Of a stretch of DNA of 10,681 nucleotides, positions 6,840 through 10,681 are shown piece by piece. The stretch is from Chloroflexota bacterium (lineage in GTDB: Bacteria > Chloroflexota > Anaerolineae > 4572-78 > J111): NCBI GenBank assembly GCA_003694775.1, contig RFJV01000126.1:1-10681 (forward strand), read 5' to 3'. How positions within the stretch are numbered: the stretch's first letter is position 1; every line of letters starts with the position of its first letter. The notes under the pieces were generated by a model, which saw only the letters and a list, made by a program, of their open reading frames with translations, was not told the DNA's origin and ran no database searches. Both the position numbers and the translations under genes were made by a program.

Positions 6840-8338
6840 CCGCCCGTACGCTGATGATTTTGGGCACCCATTCCAACGCCGGAAAGTCCATCCTGGTGAC
6901 CGCCCTGTGCCGTATTTTTGCTCAGGAGGGCTACCGCGTGGCCCCGTTCAAGGCCCAGAATATGGCCCTGAACGCCGGTGTCACCCCCGATGGGCACGAA
7001 ATAGGCCGGGCCACCATTGCCCAGGCCGAGGCCGCGGGCGTGCCGCCGCATGTCGACATGAACCCCATTCTGCTCAAGCCGGAGGGACACCGCCGGAGCC
7101 AGGTAGTGCTCAACGGCCGGCCCTACACCCACATCACTGCCGAAAACTGGCTGAACCTGAAGCAGTTCCTCTGGACGCAGGTCACCGCGGCCCTGGACCG
7201 CCTGCGCCAGCGGTTCGACCTGGTGATTATGGAAGGCGCGGGCAGTCCGGCGGAAATCAATCTGAAGGATGGCGACATTGTGAATATGCGGGTGGCCCGG
7301 TATGCCCGGTCGCCGGTTCTGCTGGTGGGGGATATTGACCGGGGCGGGGTGTTTGCCGCGCTGGCCGGAACGATGCTGTTGCTGGAGCCGGAGGAGCGGG
7401 CGCTGGTCAAGGGGTTTGTCATCAACAAGTTCCGGGGCGACCCGTCCCTGCTGGGGGATGGTCTGCAAATGCTGAGGGAACGGGCCTACAACGTCCCCAC
7501 GCTGGGGGTTATTCCCTGGCTCCCGGACATCGGCGTGGCCGCGGAAGATTCCGTGGCCCTGGATGACCCGCCGCGGTCGCCGGTCGACCCAGAGGCCTCG
7601 GTGGACATCGCCGTGATTCGCCTGCCGCGCACTTCCAACTTTGATGATTTCGACCCGCTGGCCGCGGAGCCGGGCGTGCAGGTCCGCTTTGTCGACCGGC
7701 CAGCCGCGCTGGGCCGGCCCGCGGCGGTTATCCTGCCCGGAAGCAAGATGACGCTGGACGACCTGGCCTGGCTCAGGGAAACCGGCCTCGACCGGCAGGT
7801 GGTCGAACTGGCCCGGCAGGGAACCGCGGTGGTGGGTATTTGCGGCGGCTACCAGCTCCTGGGCCGCTCGCTGAACGACCCGGATGGAGTCGAATCCCCG
7901 CCCGGCACCCGCGCCGAGGGACTGGGACTTCTGCCGGTTGAAACTGTTTTTGCCGGCGACAAGCGGACGGTGCAGGTGCAGGCCGTTTTGCAGGCGTCAG
8001 AAGGGTTTTTGGCCGACCTGCAGGGTTCGCCCATTCAAGGGTACGAAATTCATATGGGCCGGAGCCAACTGCTGGACCGGGCGGCTTGGCCGCTCTGCCG
8101 CATCGGCGCAGAGGCAGATGGGCACCCCGACGGCGCGGTCACTACCGGGGGGCGCATCTGGGGCACTTACCTGCACGGCATTTTCGATAACGATGCCTTC
8201 CGTCACGCCTGGCTTACCAGCCTGGGCTGGCAGGGAGCAGGCCGGCGATTCGACCGGGAGCAGGCTTACAACCGCCTGGCCGACCACGTCCGTGCCCACC
8301 TGGATATGGATGCTGTACACCGAATTGTGTGGACGTAG
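6836..8338 (+). CDS. cobQ: Cobyric acid synthase, glutamine-hydrolysing
   Basis: CobQ (CbiP in the anaerobic route) amidates four side chains of adenosylcobyrinic acid a,c-diamide, using glutamine and ATP, to form adenosylcobyric acid. The 500-residue protein has both expected domains. The N-terminal ATP-dependent synthetase domain has the P-loop-like GTHSNAGKS (10-18), the typical [12 protein letters not shown] (35-46) and [12 protein letters not shown] (132-143). The C-terminal class I-type glutamine amidotransferase domain has nucleophile Cys336 in [10 protein letters not shown] (334-343) and His447 in YLHGIFDN (445-452). The ATG at 6836 overlaps the pduX stop and has GGAGG at 6818-6822, a rather long 13-base spacing; an extension to 6620 would run over pduX and is rejected. 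It is intact, and its TAG stop sits in a GTAGGGGCA sequence. Confidence 0.97.
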   Translation: MTARTLMILGTHSNAGKSILVTALCRIFAQEGYRVAPFKAQNMALNAGVTPDGHEIGRATIAQAEAAGVPPHVDMNPILLKPEGHRRSQVVLNGRPYTHITAENWLNLKQFLWTQVTAALDRLRQRFDLVIMEGAGSPAEINLKDGDIVNMRVARYARSPVLLVGDIDRGGVFAALAGTMLLLEPEERALVKGFVINKFRGDPSLLGDGLQMLRERAYNVPTLGVIPWLPDIGVAAEDSVALDDPPRSPVDPEASVDIAVIRLPRTSNFDDFDPLAAEPGVQVRFVDRPAALGRPAAVILPGSKMTLDDLAWLRETGLDRQVVELARQGTAVVGICGGYQLLGRSLNDPDGVESPPGTRAEGLGLLPVETVFAGDKRTVQVQAVLQASEGFLADLQGSPIQGYEIHMGRSQLLDRAAWPLCRIGAEADGHPDGAVTTGGRIWGTYLHGIFDNDAFRHAWLTSLGWQGAGRRFDREQAYNRLADHVRAHLDMDAVHRIVWT

Positions 8339-8345
8339 GGGCAGA

Positions 8346-8373
8346 CTACCGTCTACCGTCTACCGTTTACCAC
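8346..8373. repeat. Heptamer tandem repeat, three copies of CTACCGT
   Basis: CTACCGT occurs three times exactly (8346-8366), followed by a degenerate fourth unit TTACCAC. It fills most of the 41-base gap between the cobQ stop and the cbiB ATG, where a ribosome site would be expected, and no Shine-Dalgarno sequence is visible there. Confidence 0.85.
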
Positions 8374-8379
8374 GTCTCT

Positions 8380-9327
8380 ATGAACGGCTACCGTCTGAGC
8401 GTAATCCTTCTATCCCTGTTCCTGGACCTGGTTCTGGGCGACCCGCCGAACCGGTTCCATCCGCTCCTGCTGATGGGCCGGTGGTTGTCGTGGGGCCGGC
8501 GGCGGGCGCCGCATCGAGGCCGGTTCTGGTTTGGCGCGGGCTGGACGCTGGTCGGGATGGGGCTGTTCAGCCTGCCGTGGCGGTGGCTGGGGCAAAAAAT
8601 ACCGTGGCCCGCGGCGCTGATTTTTTCCGCGGGGGTGCTGAAGCTTCTCTTTGCCTACCGCAACCTGCGGCAGGCCGTACTGGAGGTGCACACTGCCCTG
8701 GCCGCGGACAATCTGCCCGAAGCGCGGCGGTTGCTGGGCTGGCATCTGGTCAGCCGGGACACCTCGGCGCTGACCGCGGGAGAAGTGGCCGGCGCGGCGA
8801 TTGAGTCCCTGGCCGAAAACCTCACCGACAGCGTCACGGCTCCGCTGTGGGCCTATGCGGTTGGCGGACTGCCCGCGGCCTGGGCCTACCGCTTTGTCAA
8901 CACCGCCGACGCGATGTGGGGCTACCGGACGCCGGAACTGGAGCAGTTGGGAAAATTTCCGGCCCGGCTGGATGACGCGCTGAACTGGCTCCCGGCCCGG
9001 CTGACCGGCTGGCTGCTGGTCGCCGCGGCCTGGCTGGCCGGCGAGGATGGTCGTCGCGCCGCGCAGACTATGCTGGCCCAACACGGACGGACGGCCAGCC
9101 CCAATGCCGGCTGGACCATGAGCGCCATGGCCGGCGCGTTGGGAGTCACTCTGACCAAGCGGGGCGTCTACGAACTCGCCGGCGGGCCGGCTGACCCCAC
9201 TGCGGCGGATATTCGCCGGGCACTCCGGATGGCAGATGTCTGCGTGGCCCTGAGCGTGGCCCTGATTGGGTGGTCCGGGCGCGGAAGACGGAAGGATGAG
9301 GGCGGAGGGATGAGGGATGAAGGATGA
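8380..9327 (+). CDS. cbiB: Adenosylcobinamide-phosphate synthase, CbiB/CobD type
   Basis: CbiB is a membrane protein that joins aminopropanol phosphate (or aminopropanol) to adenosylcobyric acid, giving adenosylcobinamide (phosphate). The product is 315 residues, near the usual 300-320. Signatures include LDLVLGDPPNRFHP (15-28), SRDTSALT (125-132), AAIESLAENLTD (139-150), FVNTADAMWGYR (172-183), EDGRRAA (222-228) and SPNAGWTMSAMAGAL (240-254). Hydrophobic segments lie at about 6-20, 50-64, 77-91, 152-170, 208-220 and 286-297. The ATG at 8380 gives the normal distance to the GDP motif; an in-frame GTG at 8329 overlaps cobQ and adds residues encoded by the CTACCGT repeat. Neither start has a clear Shine-Dalgarno site, so coupling with cobQ is possible. 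The last 11 or so residues (RKDEGGGMRDEG) are polar and repeat-encoded, with the stop inside the GGATGAA array. Confidence 0.94.
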   Translation: MNGYRLSVILLSLFLDLVLGDPPNRFHPLLLMGRWLSWGRRRAPHRGRFWFGAGWTLVGMGLFSLPWRWLGQKIPWPAALIFSAGVLKLLFAYRNLRQAVLEVHTALAADNLPEARRLLGWHLVSRDTSALTAGEVAGAAIESLAENLTDSVTAPLWAYAVGGLPAAWAYRFVNTADAMWGYRTPELEQLGKFPARLDDALNWLPARLTGWLLVAAAWLAGEDGRRAAQTMLAQHGRTASPNAGWTMSAMAGALGVTLTKRGVYELAGGPADPTAADIRRALRMADVCVALSVALIGWSGRGRRKDEGGGMRDEG

Positions 9328-9356
9328 AGGATGAAGGATGAAGGATGAAGGATGAA
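9315..9356. repeat. Heptamer tandem repeat, six copies of GGATGAA
   Basis: Six exact head-to-tail copies of GGATGAA span 42 bases; degenerate relatives (GGATGAG and similar) extend left to about 9294. The cbiB stop codon TGA (9325-9327) lies in the second copy. Opposite-strand copies of the same unit lie at 9624-9644. Confidence 0.95.
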
Positions 9357-9406
9357 GTGGGTACCTGTTCGGGGTTAGATGAACTATTTGCCGATAATCA
9401 GGTGTA

Positions 9407-9463
9407 GTAAAACGTAACAGCGTAAAACGTAAGACCAGAATGTTACGCATTACGTTTTACGTA
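9407..9463. repeat. Inverted pair of ACGTAA-type heptamer arrays
   Basis: GTAA recurs at 9407, 9414, 9422 and 9429 (within GTAAAAC and CGTAAAA units), while TTACG recurs exactly every seven bases at 9443, 9450 and 9457 in the opposite sense. CGTAAAACGTAA (9421-9432) is perfectly complementary to TTACGTTTTACG (9450-9461), giving a 12-base-pair hairpin with a 17-base loop. No T-run follows, so it is not an obvious terminator. It lies in the 339-base cbiB-cobO gap. Confidence 0.85.
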
Positions 9464-9524
9464 AGTTGGCAGGAATTGATGGCCTTTTGACCGGATTTTT
9501 CTGTTGGCCTGAGCAGTTTGTTTT

Positions 9525-9594
9525 GTGGGATTCTTGTGGGATAATGTGGGATTCTTGTGGGATATTTGCGGGATAGTGTGGGATAGTATGGGAT
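9525..9594. repeat. Phased array of seven GTGGGAT iterons upstream of cobO
   Basis: GTGGGAT or a one-base variant starts at 9525, 9536, 9546, 9557, 9568 (GCGGGAT), 9578 and 9588 (ATGGGAT). Steps are 11, 10, 11, 11, 10 and 10 bases, mean 10.5. Linkers are short and AT-rich (TTCTT-like, AAT, AGT). It ends 72 bases before the cobO start. Reading frames through it on either strand are repeat translations and not called as genes. No confident promoter for cobO is seen; GATAAT at 9540-9545, inside the array, resembles a -10 but lacks a good -35. Confidence 0.85.
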
Positions 9595-9623
9595 ATGGGG
9601 TGAGTCTCCAATCTCCACTTTCC

Positions 9624-9644
9624 TTCATCCTTCCGCCTTCATCC
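9624..9644. repeat. Inverted copies of the GGATGAA heptamer (TTCATCC)
   Basis: TTCATCC, TTCCGCC and TTCATCC lie in exact 7-base register, reading as GGATGAA units on the other strand. CCTTCATCCTT occurs at 9622-9632 and 9636-9646, each perfectly complementary over 11 bases to the array at 9315-9356. The copies lie 23 bases before the cobO start and bracket the gap together with that array. Confidence 0.85.
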
Positions 9645-9666
9645 TTAAATTTCCAGGGGGGTACTT

Positions 9667-10209
9667 ATGCCAACATCAGACAATCAGCGGAAGGGATTGG
9701 TCATCGTCAACACGGGCAACGGCAAGGGAAAGACCACGGCCGCGCTGGGGCTGATGATGCGGGCCTGGGGCCGGGGGATGCGGGTCGGCATTGTGCAGTT
9801 CATCAAGCATGAAAATGCCCGCTTTGGGGAAGTGCGGGCGGCAGAAAAAATGGGGGGTATCCTCTGGCTGACCACTGGCGACGGCTTTACCTGGAAAAGC
9901 AAAGACCTGGACGAAACCCAGGCCCGCGCCCGGCACGGCTGGCAGTTGGCCCAGGACCTGATTACCGGCGGCCAGCTCGACCTGCTGGTGCTGGATGAAT
10001 TTACCTACCCCCTGGCCTACGGCTGGCTGGACACCGGTGAGGTCATCGGCTGGCTCAGGGAACACAAGCCGCCGGCCCTGCATCTGGTCATCACCGGGCG
10101 CAGAGCGCCGGAGGCATTGATAGAATACGCCGACCTGGTCACGGAAATGCGGGAGGTCAAACATCCCTACAAGGAAGGCATCCGCGCCCAGGCCGGCATC
10201 GAATTTTGA
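9667..10209 (+). CDS. cobO: Cob(I)yrinic acid a,c-diamide adenosyltransferase, CobO/BtuR type
   Basis: This enzyme transfers the 5'-deoxyadenosyl group of ATP to the reduced cobalt of corrinoids, forming the upper ligand needed by the later steps; it is cytoplasmic. The 180 residues match the CobA/CobO/BtuR family. The P-loop GNGKGKTT is at 17-24, LLVLDEF (Walker B-like) at 106-112, VITGRRAPE at 131-139 and [15 protein letters not shown] at 166-180, the canonical C-terminus. The ATG at 9667 has AGGGGGG ending five bases upstream. It is separated from cbiB by a 339-base repeat-rich gap, so it may have its own promoter or be the distal gene of the riboswitch unit; the sequence does not settle this. 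It converges on etfA with 35 bases between stops and no canonical terminator. Confidence 0.96.
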   Translation: MPTSDNQRKGLVIVNTGNGKGKTTAALGLMMRAWGRGMRVGIVQFIKHENARFGEVRAAEKMGGILWLTTGDGFTWKSKDLDETQARARHGWQLAQDLITGGQLDLLVLDEFTYPLAYGWLDTGEVIGWLREHKPPALHLVITGRRAPEALIEYADLVTEMREVKHPYKEGIRAQAGIEF

Positions 10210-10244
10210 CCCCGGCCACCGCGTGCCCGTCCGACTCTGGCTGG

Positions 10245-10681
10245 CTACGCCAACCGCCGTTTGATTTCCTCGGTCAGGGCGGGGACAATCTCAAACAGGT
10301 CGCCGACAATCCCGAAATGGGCGTACTTGAAAATCGGCGCGTCCGGGTCCTTGTTGATGGCGACAATCACCCGCGACGTTTTCATCCCGGCCAGGTGCTG
10401 GATGGCTCCGGAAATGCCGCAGGCGATGTACAGGTCGGGCTGAACCGTTTTTCCGGTTTGCCCCACCTGGTGAGCGTAGGGTATCCAGCCGGCATCCACC
10501 GCGGCCCGGCTGGCGCCCAACGCGCCGCCCAGGGCCTCGGCCAGGGCCTGGACGGGGGCAAAGCCGTCCGGCCCACCTACGCCGCGCCCCCCGGACACTA
10601 CAATGCGGGCCTCGGTCAGGTTGACCTGCCCGGACGCGGCTTCCACCCCTTCGATGGTGGTTGGCGTGTCCGCCTCGGTGA
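10245..10681 (-). CDS. etfA: Electron transfer flavoprotein alpha subunit, partial (C-terminal part)
   Basis: The minus-strand frame is open to the window edge, leaving about 144 C-terminal residues of a protein normally near 320. It holds the FAD-binding domain of ETF alpha: [14 protein letters not shown], then [24 protein letters not shown] in outline (QVGQTG and the ISGAIQH loop), [14 protein letters not shown] and the terminal [21 protein letters not shown] is a soluble alpha/beta heterodimer carrying FAD that passes electrons from acyl-CoA and other dehydrogenases to the quinone pool or other acceptors. The GTG at 10646 is an internal codon, since conserved frame continues upstream. It is convergent with the cobalamin cluster and functionally unrelated. 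A beta-subunit gene would be expected further along the minus strand, outside the window. Confidence 0.95.
   Translation of the reverse strand, partial: TEADTPTTIEGVEAASGQVNLTEARIVVSGGRGVGGPDGFAPVQALAEALGGALGASRAAVDAGWIPYAHQVGQTGKTVQPDLYIACGISGAIQHLAGMKTSRVIVAINKDPDAPIFKYAHFGIVGDLFEIVPALTEEIKRRLA

Noticed and set aside
9315..9644. CRISPR array
   Set aside because: The units are 7 bases with no or 3-4 base linkers, there are no unique 25-40 base spacers, and no cas gene is present.
9328..9666. Insertion sequence between cbiB and cobO
   Set aside because: No transposase frame or target-site duplication is visible; the inverted elements are simple heptamer repeats.
9443..9812. Small open frames through the GTGGGAT array (minus 9443-9628, plus 9525-9812)
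   Set aside because: Their peptides are direct translations of the repeat, and the plus frame runs into cobO out of frame; no ribosome site supports them.
10239..10255. Hairpin GGTTGGC/GCCAGCC (minus strand) as etfA terminator
   Set aside because: Only seven pairs with a wobble and a three-base loop, overlapping the stop codon, and no T-run follows on the minus strand.

Overview
This GC-rich, gene-dense window looks like a free-living bacterial chromosome. The protein styles, the dispersed intergenic repeats and the mixed cob/cbi/pduX gene set suggest a Chloroflexota (Anaerolineae-like) genome. That placement is an inference from overall character; there is no rRNA or other marker here.

Layout: positions 1-126 hold a short heptamer repeat, a minus-strand terminator and a small palindrome. 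Two minus-strand genes follow in transcription order: a Cof-type HAD phosphatase (2883 to 1999) and an M3-family oligoendopeptidase F (about 1911 to 127), separated by a strong RNA hairpin. A 146-base AT-rich gap (2884-3029) separates them from a divergent plus-strand gene for a membrane-anchored or exported protein with an HEXXH metal-binding motif. Right after its stop codon come a good extended -10 promoter (4390-4418), a cobalamin riboswitch (4440-4586) and a GC hairpin plus T8 intrinsic terminator (4643-4666).

These control a plus-strand cobalamin late-pathway cluster: cobT (lower-ligand activation), a PduX-like L-threonine kinase (first step towards the aminopropanol linker), cobQ/cbiP (side-chain amidation), cbiB/cobD-type (linker attachment) and, after a 339-base repeat-filled gap, a cobO/btuR-type corrinoid adenosyltransferase (9667-10209). 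Together they cover adenosylation, amidation, linker supply and attachment, and lower-ligand activation. The threonine-phosphate decarboxylase, the CobU/CobY guanylyltransferase and CobS are not in the window. The last gene, convergent on the minus strand and cut by the window edge, is the C-terminal half of electron transfer flavoprotein alpha.

No gene here is of an undescribed system type that I can recognise. The most unusual material is non-coding: several different 7-base tandem repeats at gene borders, a nested inverted arrangement of such repeats between cbiB and cobO, and a GTGGGAT array whose units recur on average every 10.5 bases, the DNA helical repeat. The least-understood protein is the HEXXH protein at 3030-4382.
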